The translations under genes were made by a program, and so were the position numbers. From contig NC_134941.1 of NCBI RefSeq assembly GCF_051020765.1, forward strand, positions 9,858,001 to 9,922,000: 64,000 bases of DNA, read 5' to 3'. Shown here one piece after another: positions 46,652 through 58,473 of the stretch. The notes under the pieces were generated by a model. The model was not told the origin of the DNA. It did no database searches and saw only the letters and a program-made list of their open reading frames with translations. The DNA comes from Lasioglossum baleicum (lineage: Eukaryota > Arthropoda > Insecta > Hymenoptera > Halictidae). Every line of letters starts with the position of its first letter. Positions within the stretch are counted from its first letter, which is position 1.

Positions 46652-47628
46652 TGCATTTCTTAATAATTTTTTAGCTCGTATAAGTATTAAATTTATCATT
46701 AATTAGATTAAGAAATATACACTATACATAAATTAATGTTATAGCCAGTTTGTGCGATTGTAAAACGAACAAATAGACTGGACATTAGTGTATTATAGTA
46801 ATTGTATATTCTATTGTACACTAAAGCAACCTGATACCAAAATATTGTAGAAATGCCTCAGTTATTTATGCATACCGAGCCATCCACAGGACCTCTAAGA
46901 AGGATTACAGTAGTAGATTACAGTAATTAATTACCGATCATTGTCAATTCGATTAACTATTAAAACTCTTTTTGTCGTGAAATCAATATAGTAGGACTCC
47001 CGTATCAGTGGGGAATTGGTTCCAAGACCATCTGCGGATAAAGAAATCGGCGAATAGAAGCGGACCCTGTCATTTACACATGACTATCAGATATACATAT
47101 ATTCATTTGACGTCAATATTGGAAACTTAAATATTTATCAAAACGACAGGATCGAGGAAAATAATTATCGTACAGTTTACTGAAAGCGTACTATTAACGT
47201 ACGATTAATATTTATAATTTTTAATCAACGATTAACATTTACATCCGGTAATCAACATGAATCAATTTCAATCTTTGACATTCATATTATTCGACCATTT
47301 AAATTCAAAGTGATCGTTGATCGATACGGAAACAATAAATTCTCCCATCGATCGAGAATCGAATGCTTCTCGAGATCGATCGAGTTCCTACTCGATCCCG
47401 GCGTCATCGTGCGCAAATTAGGGCATTCGGAAAACTCGATCAACCTGGTTATTGATCGAGCATCCGGGAAAACTGGTCTCCCGGTGAAATCATTAACAAT
47501 CGAATCCGGTCGCAATTAACCAGAAACAAGGTATCATACGAGCAGGGGTATCGTACTATCGGTTCACCGAATAGGATCGCGGGAGAAGTTCACGTGGCTG
47601 AACAACAAGGTTATAATTCCGTGTAAAT
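46652..47628. other. No gene recognised downstream of PTCD2
   Basis: The 3' UTR of PTCD2 comes first. A stretch at about 46990-47075 (GACTCCCGTATCAGTGGGG, then TGCGGATAAAG and CGGCGAATAG) resembles a decayed dispersed repeat. Frames on both strands at 47.28-47.52 kb mirror each other and lack domains. Confidence 0.4.
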
Positions 47629-47636
47629 ACACGGCG

Positions 47637-48279
47637 GTTGTGATGGGGAATTTAGTTATTTTCAAGGACCGGTAGCTACTAGTTACACACTTTGAGTAAC
47701 TAACTAGCTGCTACCTAAATACATAAATTGCTCGGATGTAACTAAAGCAACAATAACAGACAGGATCCTCTCTGACAATATATAACTTCCTTTAGTTATT
47801 TGAGAACAGTTAGAGCGAACGACTCAAGAATTGTTATTTATTGCAAAGTAAAACACGAACATAATTACATTACATAACAATAATAATTTATGTATAGTGT
47901 ATATAATAATTATATCAACAACATATAAAGCAATCTAAGTATATATTATTTTCTAAGCTGTGGCTCATTAAATGAAATGCTTATATTGCCCTGTTAAACT
48001 TGTCGATTTCCGTTTAAGAAAACAATTTCGCTCGCATTCTTTGGATCGAATCAAAATTTCTCCTGCTTTTGGGAATTGTGTTTCACTTGCACAACGGACG
48101 TTGCTCGCACTGATAATATTTTTCAGCTAAAATCGTCAAGTGTGGGCAAATACCGATGCATGCAGCAGTTCTGCTTTCCCAACTTATATATTGGTTTCGA
48201 GTAGTTAGTTTTGTGGTAACCAGTTAGTTGCTTCTCAAAAAACGATTAGTTATAGTTGGTTACATTTCCCCCGATCACT
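47637..48279. mobile_element. hAT-like non-autonomous element with 8-bp target duplication
   Basis: ACACGGCG flanks both sides (47629-47636 and 48280-48287). The ends are related inverted repeats (left TTGTGATGGGGAA, right complement AGTGATCGGGGGAAA), and both subterminal regions carry several GTAACT/AGTTAC motifs, as is common for hAT transposase binding. No transposase frame in the 643 bp. Confidence 0.72.
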
Positions 48280-48429
48280 ACACGGCGTTGCTTGGTCGCT
48301 TGTGTGCACAGGTACACATAAATCCGTGCATGCGTGTACGTGTGCGTGTGCTTGCAGGGATTGATACGGTCACGGTGAAAATCGCGATATTTGTAAGCAA
48401 AAGGTAAATCGGGCGGGTAGGTGGGACAC

Positions 48430-49300
48430 ACGATAGGAGTGTCAGGGCGCTAGGTAACCTAACGAAACGAAGCGAAGCGAAGGAAGAAAAGGACGAAGCG
48501 CGGAAGGTTCGCGGGGCGGGTGTGGGGGGTGGTCCGGGGCGCGGAATGACGTCATGTTGCTAAAGCGACGCGGCAACGCTGAGCGTCTGCGTGGGTCGGC
48601 GGATGTCTGGGCAAGGATCAATAGCGTGCCAGCAACCAGGTAGTAGGTGTGAGTGTATGTAGGTTTCTGAACGGTGGCAGTCCAGGAGACGAACCTTCCG
48701 AGGCAGGACACTTGACGAGTCGAGTTCAGCTCCAGTGTCGTACCGGAGAGCACCATGCCAGTATCATTGCATCACGGAACCCTCACTGCCTAGGATTATC
48801 AGCTTCTCCAGGTAACGTCTCCTATTTCTCGTATCACGATTGCTTTTGTCCGATCTAGTCCGAAATCGAAACACGATTTAACGCGCCTCCGCGGATTCGA
48901 ATCTGGGCACCACCCACGCCAACGTACGTCGTCGCATCTCGGGGTACAGAGGGGTCCTATGTATCGTTGCACGCCGCGAATCGAGTATTACCGATCGATC
49001 ATGTTGCCGCTCGAACGCCTCGAAATAGGGAATAACCGTGTACCTATCGCTGGTCCAGCAGTGGAAAAATCGGGAATGGAATCGGAATCGATAGGGGAAC
49101 GAAGTAGTCCGGTTTAAAATTCGGGGAACGGAGCCGTTCCACTGAGCCAGTGACGAGCTCGATGCATAGCTCGCCAGAGACAGAGATATACACACGCACA
49201 CACACGGGGCTGCATCGCGGTTTAGAGAGAAGATAGAACAACGAAATGAGACTGAGACCGTGGTGGGGACACTGTGTGTAACGAGAGATATGGATCCCTC
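48430..49300. promoter_or_regulatory. CpG-rich patch with CRE palindrome, candidate transcription start
   Basis: CG-dense DNA containing a perfect TGACGTCA palindrome at 48547-48554. A good donor, CCAG|GTAACG, lies at 48811. Just before it is a 12-codon open frame at 48755-48793 with an ACCATGCC context. This would fit a 5' UTR exon with an upstream ORF for the next plus-strand gene, the chloride channel at 55.1 kb, whose first coding exon begins with a splice acceptor. That link is inference. Confidence 0.35.
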
Positions 49301-50063
49301 GACTTCCGCATGAAACTTGGTTACCCAGTTGTGAGAAGAGCGAGCGGATCGCTGCTTATGGTTTCTCGTTCCCCGGGATACCTGATGAACTGTGCGCGTT
49401 ATCAGCCGACCATACTCTCGGAGTAGCCACGGTATGGTCTCATAAATGCTAACGTCAAAATACGAAGCGTAACGGCCGAGATGACACCGTGACCTTTTCG
49501 GGACGGTCTCCCCGTTTATCTTATCGCTGGCGTGCGCTGTGTCGGCTGAACGTTTTCCTTGCGGTGGGAGAGCCTGGGAACTATTTTATTTTCCATGTTT
49601 CGTAATATATTCGTAATGTTATAAGTTCGTAATGTTATTAATGGTACTGTGCATGCAGGTAGACGTTAGGTGGTGACGAATAAACAGTCAGAAAAAATTA
49701 ATTGCCCGATCGATTCAGAATATAGGAAGCACATTTCTCTCGCACGTATAGGGGACGTTTTTTTTGCCGATAGCTCTCGTAGGATATTTACGGGAAACGA
49801 ATTGACGAAACTTTCCAGAGTATCCGCAGCCATTTTAGCCCCCTCCCACCGCACTCGGTAACGGTTTCGAATGTTGTTTACCGGACGGGATAAAACGATA
49901 ATTTAGTTCGGAGGGGGAGGGGGCTGTTTCCTAGCGAAATTAGGAACGGTCCCCGTGCACATGTAGCGACGGGTACGAATTCAACGTTATTTCGCTTGAT
50001 TAAAATTAATGGTAGAGGCCGTTCGGCTGGGTTCGGGGGGTTGATGGCGTCGGCCGGGTGAAA

Positions 50064-50092
50064 CGGGGGTTGAAGGGGGAGGACGAGGGGGG
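50064..50092 (+). other. Potential G-quadruplex
   Basis: GGGGG, GGGGG and GGGGGG tracts separated by 5 and 7 bases, with further GGG runs on both sides (50033-50040 and 50056-50058). This G-rich stretch may fold on the plus strand. Confidence 0.4.
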
Positions 50093-51540
50093 TTGTAGGC
50101 GCGGGAGGGAGCGAAAGCAATTACTTAAAAACACGTTTGTACATCGAGGATTTGTTTGCCGAAGAAATTTGTTCGCCCTTTGCTTGAGCACTCTCGAGGA
50201 ATCGGAACACAAACACGGATCTCCCACGTACACACCAACACTGACCTAATTCGCGGCACTGTCCGGACGCAGCCAATCATTCGCCTTTTCGGTCCTGTCG
50301 ACGCTGTTAGCGTCTCGTGTACAGTCCACGGCAAAACCGATACAACGTATGCGTCCTGTCGCTTGACCCTTTGATCCCCGTTTTGGGTCTGTTAACTCTC
50401 CAGCACCTCCAGCGCTGTTCGAATCTTTTGTAGATTCACTAGTAAGTAGCTATTCAATGAAAAAACTAATACTTTTGACCTGTGCACTAACGGGGTCAAC
50501 CCTTTGGCGATAGGGTACAAGCGGCCCTTCCGGGAGGCTGGTAAAAAGATATTTGCTGTTTCCAAGTTACATCAATTTTTTTAGTTCAAGCCATACAGCG
50601 TCAAAGGCAAAATCGTGTGAGATCTTGAGAAATATGTTCTTAGAATATTTATAGGAGGTTACAAAGCGGTTATTTTCAGTGCTCATTTTGAGTGCTTCGG
50701 CGACAAACGTTTAACCATCTGCCAAGACCGTTCCCTTTGGAAAGCGCTGTTTTAGAGGAATATTTGTTTGGTATTCTGCCAAATTGAAATTTATGAGGCG
50801 ATAAAATAATGATACATCAGAAGAACAATATTAAAGATAATGTGAAACGTGCTATATATTACCAGATAGCGTATTTTATGCTACGTTCGAGTAACTATTA
50901 AAATTATTAGTTGAAGAAACAAAATCCCCAATTGATTAAAAATTATTAGTACACAAACGTACTTCGAGCAGTCACTCCGCAGAAACCAGAAAAGATCGAA
51001 ATTCTCCTCGCGAATCAGATTCCGCCCAGTTGATAATTTGATTGGGGAGTGTACGAACGGATGTTAATCGTTTTCCGGTAAAATTGGCAAAGTAAACGTC
51101 GAAGATTGGGTAGGGCAGCTTCGTGCGCGGCAAACCCGATACATATTTTCCGGTGGCTTCCGGGCTGGCGCAATCGGCCGTTCGCTCCCCCTCGATGTTC
51201 CTGCGTGTGTGCGCGCTTGTGTGTTTACCCTGTTCGAGATGCAGCGCGTCACGTTATTAATTATTAAGTCAAACGGTCCCATTTGAATAATTATCAAAGG
51301 GAATATGCCCGTGTTTATCGAGCAGCGCCGTAGCGATGGCTGTAGCCGTCGCCGCCGTAGCCGTCGGTCGATTCATGGGAGCCAAACGAATCTCTCATTA
51401 GCAACGCTTCACACAGTTTCGTTTCCCGATTGATAATTCCCGGACCGGTGTAGATAACAAGCGATATTCGACTTTCGAGGCAGTTTCGGCTCCGATAACG
51501 CGCGAATTTCTACGCGGCCATTGTGCTGGCCGCGGACGCC

Positions 51541-51865
51541 GCAAGTAGAACAGGTCAACGCATTCTAACAACAATGAAACATTTTTTATACAAATCGCCG
51601 GACTTATCCGAATCAAACAATTCATCGATGTAGTATTATTTTCGCGAGAAACGTAAAAATTAGACGTTTATTTCTTCCCATAATTTTAAGGCGGCTGTAA
51701 CCACTTTTGATAATGTTATGGGACATCGCTCTTTAATCGAGGGATACACATGTCAACGTGCTTCTTCTATAAAAATATCGTGTACACGGAAATTAGAGAA
51801 TTGTTCGATAATACGATAGATAGCGATGCACGGCGAGATGCGGCAAGTAGAACAGGTCAACGCAT
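51541..51865. repeat. 23-bp direct repeats flanking an insert
   Basis: A 23-base sequence beginning GCAAGTAGAACAGGTCAACG occurs identically at 51541-51563 and 51843-51865. The 279 bases between them include the PTCD2-like fragment. Such long identical direct repeats could be a target duplication or the trace of a local duplication. Confidence 0.85.
51705..51830 (+). pseudogene. Decayed fragment of PTCD2 exon 2
   Basis: Aligns by eye to 45684-45815 of PTCD2 exon 2, including CTTTTxATxAxGTT, CTCTTTAATC and GGAAATTAGxGAATTGTTC. At the protein level FFYKNIVYTEIRELFDNTID mirrors LLYKNNMYAEIRELFNFAIN. The frame is kept for about 30 codons, but no start, no upstream domain and no following exon are present. 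It covers only part of one exon, so a retrocopy and a genomic duplication cannot be told apart. Confidence 0.75.
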
Positions 51866-51909
51866 CGCCAGCCGCATCTGGAGCCCGGTACATCGAACGG
51901 CTTTTGTTT

Positions 51910-51944
51910 CTCTCTCTCCCTATCTCTCTCTCTCTCTCTTTCTC
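51910..51944. repeat. CT microsatellite
   Basis: (TC)n with minor interruptions, directly following the PTCD2 fragment and the second 23-bp repeat. Confidence 0.85.
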
Positions 51945-54900
51945 TGTTGCGGGGAGCGAGAAAGAGATGAACAACGTGAACGAAATAAAAAAATAATAAG
52001 GCGGCCAGAGAATATTCTCTCTGGCCGGGGGAACTTCGGCCGAGAAAATGTTTACAGGTATTATGCAAATTGAACGAACTCTCGCCCCCTTTTGTCGCCG
52101 CACGGACAGAAATTAGTTCGAGCTTTAAATACCGCGCGGGTCACCGCTTCTTCTTCACTATACGATGGTTATTTGTTCCCCCCGGGGATAATACGCGAGT
52201 GTGGAATTATTAATCGCACGATAACATCGCGCGCTAGCGGAAATTATTCTAGAAATTGTTCGCCGTCCCCGCGGTTTTTCTGATATTTTGTGTTAATTGC
52301 GCGGAAACGAGATAGATACGCGACGGATACGCGTTCTGATAGAAATTTACGTTGTACGTGGTTAGCGATAACCGATCGTCCTGCACTCGAACGGTTGATT
52401 TTTATGTTAACTCTCGACGAGCCGAACGTTCGTTACGAAAACGTTCGTGTTACTTGAAAACAGCAAATACCATTTTCTAGATACAAGTTAACATACACAG
52501 TTCGGACAGAAATTTAATTTACTCAGATGCGTGAATTGATAATCGACAATAGCGATGTTTAATATAATTGGATTAAAAAGTATTGATATTATGTGACTTC
52601 AATGTTATTTTACCGCAGGGGAATTAACAGTAGTCTGGTTTGCGCAAAGTCGAATAAATAGGCCTTGACCGGCGAGGTTAATTATTTATCGCGATGGTAA
52701 TCGAATTTGTAATTGACTGTTAAGCTGCGCTTGACACGAGAGGAATTCGCTTTAACCGGTGATTTTATTGTTGATAATATATGTTCGAGGAAAAGAATTA
52801 TGCGAGGTATGCATTGAAAAGCAAATAGAATTTGTTAATTTCACTTTAACACGTTGATTGACGCATTGTGTCCGCGAGCGACACATTCCATCGTTCCCCG
52901 AACCCGAAACTCATTATTTATAGAGGAACATTTAATGAATTTTTGGCCAAAGTCCACGCGAACGCGAGTTCGCAAGGGACGGGGATTGCGACGAAGTGTC
53001 GTGCAATTTTCATTTCGTTAATGATCCGGTGACCACGCGGATGTTTAATCGCCGACGAAATTTGTCATAAAATACATGCGGCTACCGTCGCAGACTTTTT
53101 CCGATATTTGTTAATGCTTGATTAAAAAAGGCAGGGCCGAACTATGCGTAACACGGCGGAGGCGCACTAATTAACGTTAATGCGGAATACGCTTCGACAA
53201 TCGCCGATACCTTTCATGAACATATTTCTTATAATTACGAAGGGAAAGCAGCTAGGCTGTCACCGCTGGCAAAAAGTGCTCGATGAAAATGAGTTTAATC
53301 AGTGCAGAAATTATTTGCATATAAATTAAAAGCGAACGCGTCGCCTGTGTATTGAAGAAGTAAATTAATATAAGCGTGGAACGCTGGCGATGTGTTTCGA
53401 GAGAATGGACAAAAATAATACGGGCCGAAGAGAGAAAAAATTTATAAAATTCATGCGACTCTCATTTATCTTTATTGTTTTTATAACTTACCACTGTTTT
53501 ATGGAGGTTATGGTATGGAGTTATGGAGTTTTGTAAACCTCGAAATTTTCTATGCAATTTGGTCAAACGAATGCGCATACACGAGTTATTATGATTCAAA
53601 TGGTGTCGTGTCCGGTATCATTTTAGTCAGAAAAAAGTCGCAACTACGTTAATAAAAGTTTCATAGAAGAATAGTTAACAACAAAAGTTTCTAAATTCCA
53701 TTCTAGCGGTACGAGGGTAAAGAGTAGCGTTTGTACACGATATAAGTGGCATTTCGGTCCCTAAAATTTCACAATAAAAATCTTCGACCCATGTTTCCAC
53801 GCAACGGCGTAATTTTTCGGCGTTCCCCGGGCAAATTACAGTTTCGTGAACGGGCACTAATAAAGATCAAGGATTAATGAAAAATTCATTAACGACGGTG
53901 TGGGGAAAAACGCGGAAACGGTTCGTTATGGTTGGCGAGCGTTTACAACGGGCATTGTTCTGTCGCGAGCGCGGTCGTTCCCGTCTAATTTCGTTGGCCG
54001 CCGCTGAAAAACGATAGGTATTCCGTTGTCGCATTTTCTGGTTGTTTATGACTGGACAATTGAAATTCCTTCGGCGGACGTTCGTTATCCTCGGATCGCA
54101 TCTGCGCTTTTGGCGTCGCTTCAAACACGCGACGACGCGCTCCGCGTTCGATCACTCCGAAGGTTGCTCGCGTGATCGCAGCGACGCCGGATTGCAGATA
54201 TTTATAAAGCGGACGCGCGAATTCAGTTTCACCACGGAAAAATGGCTAAACGCACGTGCCCGTTCCGTTCGATCACCATCGCACTTTAATTAACGCTCCG
54301 ATAAAACTTTCCCGGGCAAACGTTGTTCGACGGATCTCGTCGAACGCTGTATTGCGAAATTGCCTCGGCCCCTCGTTTTGCATAGCTCTTTTTGCCGCCG
54401 TTCGACTCGTGCTCCGACGGTACCTGCAAAATGTAGAACCGCTTATACCATTAATCTCCCCGGGAATATCCACGCGCTAAAAGTTTGGAGAACGTTCGAC
54501 TTCCGTAGGGAATAACTTCATTAACATGTTCGAATTGTTTCATCAGACTTGAAAATTTATTTCCGCGGTGATAGAACTCGCGTATGCTCCGTGAAATATG
54601 AGAGAATTGAAAATCCAACAGCGTTAATAGATATCGAGGTTCAGGTAATCGAGGCTCGATTGTGTCACGGGTTGCACGAGTAATTATAAATAAAAATATC
54701 ACGAATACGTTGGTAACAAAATCGTAAAAATTTCAACAATAAAATGCTGTATACTATTACAGAGATGTAATCATGAAAATTCAAGCATGTGCTCCGAACT
54801 TTCGAGCGTTCGTGTATTTAATTTTGAGTAGATATTATTAACCGTTTGCAACTGTCAGACTCTCCGCAATTAAAAATTAAGTTTAACTAACCGGAAGAGA

Positions 54901-55116
54901 TCGCCGACTGATCCTCGGAACGTTCGTTCTCGTATCCCGTTTCAGTCGCAGAGAGGTTAATACGTTTGTAACAATAATGAGGTGAAAATATTTTTTGCTT
55001 TCGTACGCAATAAACTGGGGCACGGTTTTAGCGACATAAACGTAGCGAGTAAAAATTCGACCCGGACCGAGCTTGTAATTAAGAAGGTTTTTATTTATGC
55101 ATTACAGGCTACCGCA

Positions 55117-55909
55117 ATGTGGCCTGGAGCATTGAAGTTGTTCGTGTTAATAACGGCCCTGCTAAATGCAACAAGGTATGTTCCTCTTCATTTTATTATT
55201 CTTCACGGACCAATAATTATCTACAGCCGGATATTGTACGTTTTTCCGCGATTTGAGACAGCGTTGTTCATTGACAAATAAACGTATAAACGTTCTACAT
55301 GCATACATACGATTATTACAATATCGTATTTCATAAACGGTAATTGCAATTCTCGAAAGACTTTTACTTTTATTCTTTCGAATTTTTCCAATAACATATC
55401 GAATAATCGAGTTTCGATTTTATCGCGAAACGGTATCGTAAACATGTATGTACGTGTAAAATCGGTCACTTTAAGTGAAATAATTTTACGAAGGGTGTCT
55501 TGTAACAAACATATACATAAAATGGTGGTTCTACATGACAAGATATTCAATAAAATTTTGTTGTACACAGCATCGTTTTCGAGAAAGTCAAACTTTATAC
55601 GGAAGTAGGTGGTGTAACTCGAAAACGAAGTTAGCTACGAAAAAATTTCATTCGACATTTTCGATCAGTTATCTCTCGAAGAACCGCCATGTTTTTTCTC
55701 GCGGTCGCAAGTTGCAAGACACCGAGTGTATCGATCGATAACAAGTCCCGGCGTCGTATACACCTTTTCGCACGAATCCCTCGCACCTGGTTGCAGATGT
55801 ATGTCGAAGGAGAAGAACTTTCGGGAGAAGGAGAAGGCGGTGTTAGACAACATTCTCGGACCAGGATTGTACGATGCCCGTATCCGGCCCAGCGGCGAAA
55901 ACGCAACAG
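55117..55909 (+). CDS. GluCl: Glutamate-gated chloride channel, first two coding exons (partial)
   Basis: Exon 55117-55175 encodes a signal peptide (MWPGALKLFVLITALLNAT), and exon 55797-55909 the start of the extracellular domain. The junction splits an Arg codon (AG|A). The sequence NFREKEKAVLDNILG followed by YDARIRPSGENAT is the signature N-terminus of insect GluCl, a Cys-loop channel of neuronal and muscle membranes opened by glutamate and targeted by avermectins. An acceptor (GCATTACAG) ends at 55107, nine bases before the ATG, so a non-coding upstream exon is expected. The second exon ends at ACAG|GTGAAT (phase 1), where other GluCl genes continue into an exon that in several insects exists in alternative versions. 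That exon, the pore and all later exons were not found in the window. Confidence 0.88.
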
Positions 55910-57122
55910 GTGAATACATCGATATTTTCGTTTTTCTGTTTTACATCCACCAGTTCCTTCCAGTCTCCCTCGACCAACAGAAAGAAAAGAGAAAAAAATA
56001 TATGAAAGAACCGAAACCGACCAGTAAAAGAAAAGAGAAAAACGATAACACGGTCGGCCACGATTAGGAGACACCGACATGTCCGACACCATGCTCGATA
56101 CCCCGGAGAAAGATAGTCCATTTGTCAGTCGTGCTGTCGACGAGAGAAACACCGCGCGATTTTCGCAGACTTTTCCGCGACCGGAACCCACTTTAATCTT
56201 CGGTGCGCTACAAAACCGAAATTACAGGTCTCTGTTTCGCAGGCGCGCGCGCGTGTATGCAGCAATACGCCGAGCGATCTACGCAATTTTTGGTTCGCGG
56301 GTTCTCCGTCTATTCAGAGGTCTCCGTTTCACGCGCGTTAAGCGCACATATTCCGCAATTTTCAGTATCTAAAGGTCTCTATTTTATATGTAAATAGAAG
56401 TGGGTTAATACAGTCGTGTTTTCATTTGTATAATGGCGGGAGACGCCGGGAATCAAGTGCTCGAGCTCTTAATTAAACTGCGAACATTTTCATCTGGCGA
56501 GAAGCGCCACCAGAAAATGGAAGTTTTCTAGTGTTGTTGCAAATAGGTCAGTTTTCGGAATTTATTACGGAGAAGCCGCGCGATGTAGACCCGAAAGACT
56601 TGGCGCGTTGTTTTCGGACATGCTTTAGTACTGCAGACGAATTTTGTTAAAAATAGATACTGCAGAATGTATATCGAGATTCATATAAACCCACGAGCTA
56701 AACATCGAGGAGATCGCACCGCGTTGAACAGATGCGAAACTAAGGCTGGTAATTAAGCGCAGATACTTAAATTTGTCGGAATGGGGATTTTGAATTGCCG
56801 TACACGACCAATAATGTGATTTACACGAAAGTCAAGACCTCCATTCTACGATCTAGAAACGAGAATCGAGCGTTTTGGCCCTTGACCAGCAAAGTTTGAC
56901 GCTCGACAGCACCTCGAGAGGTCAAGCTTCGAAAAAGCTGGCTTCCCAGATTCTAAACTCCTTCCTCCGTCGACGAGATTCGAATTCTTCCCTGCATCGT
57001 CCACTAATCGACTTATTTTCAGAGAGAATAGACAGCGTCGAAGAACGCTGTCGACGAACACCGTGTTCAATTTATCTCTTCGGGATGCGAAGAGTCCGAG
57101 GGTCTTGATTTCGATCGGTTAA

Positions 57123-57854
57123 CCCTCTATGACACTGTCCTTTCGAGTCTGGTCAAACGCAGTTCAATATACATTGAAGCAATGAGAACCCTAATTCATT
57201 GGTATGAAAAGATATACTGTGTTCGAAGAAGCTTCGAAGATTTATCTTCAGATTCAGACAGTTCCCTTTGTAGATAGGTGTCTGGAGAAGAAGGTCAACT
57301 TCTCGTTTCTAACTAGAGCGATCGTGGCCCTGCCTACCTGGAATATTTCAATTTAAATTTCTAATGGAGTATTTTGAACAGCGCACTGTTGATTAAAGGT
57401 CCTCGCGAGGTTTGGTTAAAGGTCAGTCAAGGCAGTCGAAGGTCAACTGTCAGAGAATATGATACGCTAGTCGAACGAATAGGTCAACGGCTGATGATTC
57501 GCGTGGTTTGATATTTCGCCATAAATGCGAACTGTGTCAACTCGATCAGATCCATTGTTTGCATTTTGCGATATTTGGAAGCGATCGTATGGGGACGATG
57601 TGTAGACAATCGAGCTGGGAAGATGGGAAAACGTTGTTCGAGGTGAATTACTTTTCGTAGTCAATTATCGAGGTAAAGTAATATTTAAATAGAGAACTGA
57701 CTTCCTCATGATTTTCGCTAAAATTGACTCGCCTTCCTGACATTGAAACCAGGCACTTAAACATTTTATGTTCTGGTTAGAGATTACAAATCGCGGTGAA
57801 CAAAAGTTATACAGAAAAATAAATCGTACCACTCGAAAGTCAGCTTGCAAAGGG
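57123..57854. mobile_element. piggyBac-like MITE with TTAA target sites
   Basis: TTAA flanks both sides (57119-57122 and 57855-57858). Termini CCCTCTATGACACTGTCCTT and the complement CCCTTTGCAAGCTGACTTTC align over about 35 bases, sharing CCCT and TTTCGAGT. CCCTTTG ends beside TTAA are characteristic of piggyBac-type elements. It is 732 bp without a transposase frame. The insertion site itself reads as a palindrome, GATCGG-TTAA-CCGATC. Confidence 0.7.
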
Positions 57855-58473
57855 TTAACCGATCCCGGATTTCGTTCGCTTCTTTATGTTTAGGGCCTTT
57901 TATTTTCCCCGGAGGCCTTTTGGCTGCCAAGTAGACTGTCGATCGTCGATTCCGAGGCACACGAAACAGAACAAGTCTAGACCAAAGTACAAGTGAAAAG
58001 TTCCGCATAGTCTCCCCTCGGAGACGGCGAGGAAGCACATGTGGTTAGGCGGATTCGTCGTCGGGCATAAACGTTCCGGTTGATGGAACGTTCGACGAAT
58101 CCTCGATGGCACGTTTCCGATAGCGATGACGAACAACAGCGCGATACGTTGGCAACGGTGACGGTCGCGATTTGTTTCGCCGCGGATCTAGCATCTATTG
58201 CGTACGCCCACGCACACGCACACTGTCGATTGTACACAGATGATACCGACACTGTTACGCGGCAGACACTGTTATCTACCTGTCACGTCTCCCGGAGACT
58301 GATTGGCCGAGTCCCCGATAAGACGGAATTGTTCCAATTGTTAATTGGTCCGAAAGACAACGCTACTTCTGTGATCGAGCTACACTACGTTGCTAGCTAT
58401 TCGCTCGTTTATGCGAGTCTTCGATAACGATTCTCGACCAATACTGCTCTAAAACGTGGTATACATAGAGTAC

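Larger units (their letters stand above)
50110..55107. other. Mostly non-coding sequence upstream of the chloride-channel gene
   Basis: GC-richer patches alternate with AT-rich DNA. A CT microsatellite lies at 51910-51944 and the PTCD2 fragment at about 51705-51830. Open frames at 53.7-54.7 kb overlap on both strands and have no recognisable domains. It may be 5' UTR intron of the channel gene. Confidence 0.4.

Noticed and set aside
51541..51865. Two 23-bp direct repeats considered as a CRISPR unit
   Set aside because: Only two copies separated by 279 bases in a eukaryotic genome; the interval holds a gene fragment, not a spacer.
58083..58427. 114-codon plus-strand frame with SDSDDEQQ stretch
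   Set aside because: No recognisable family, located in the presumed GluCl intron, and CG-rich. It could be real, but nothing supports it here.
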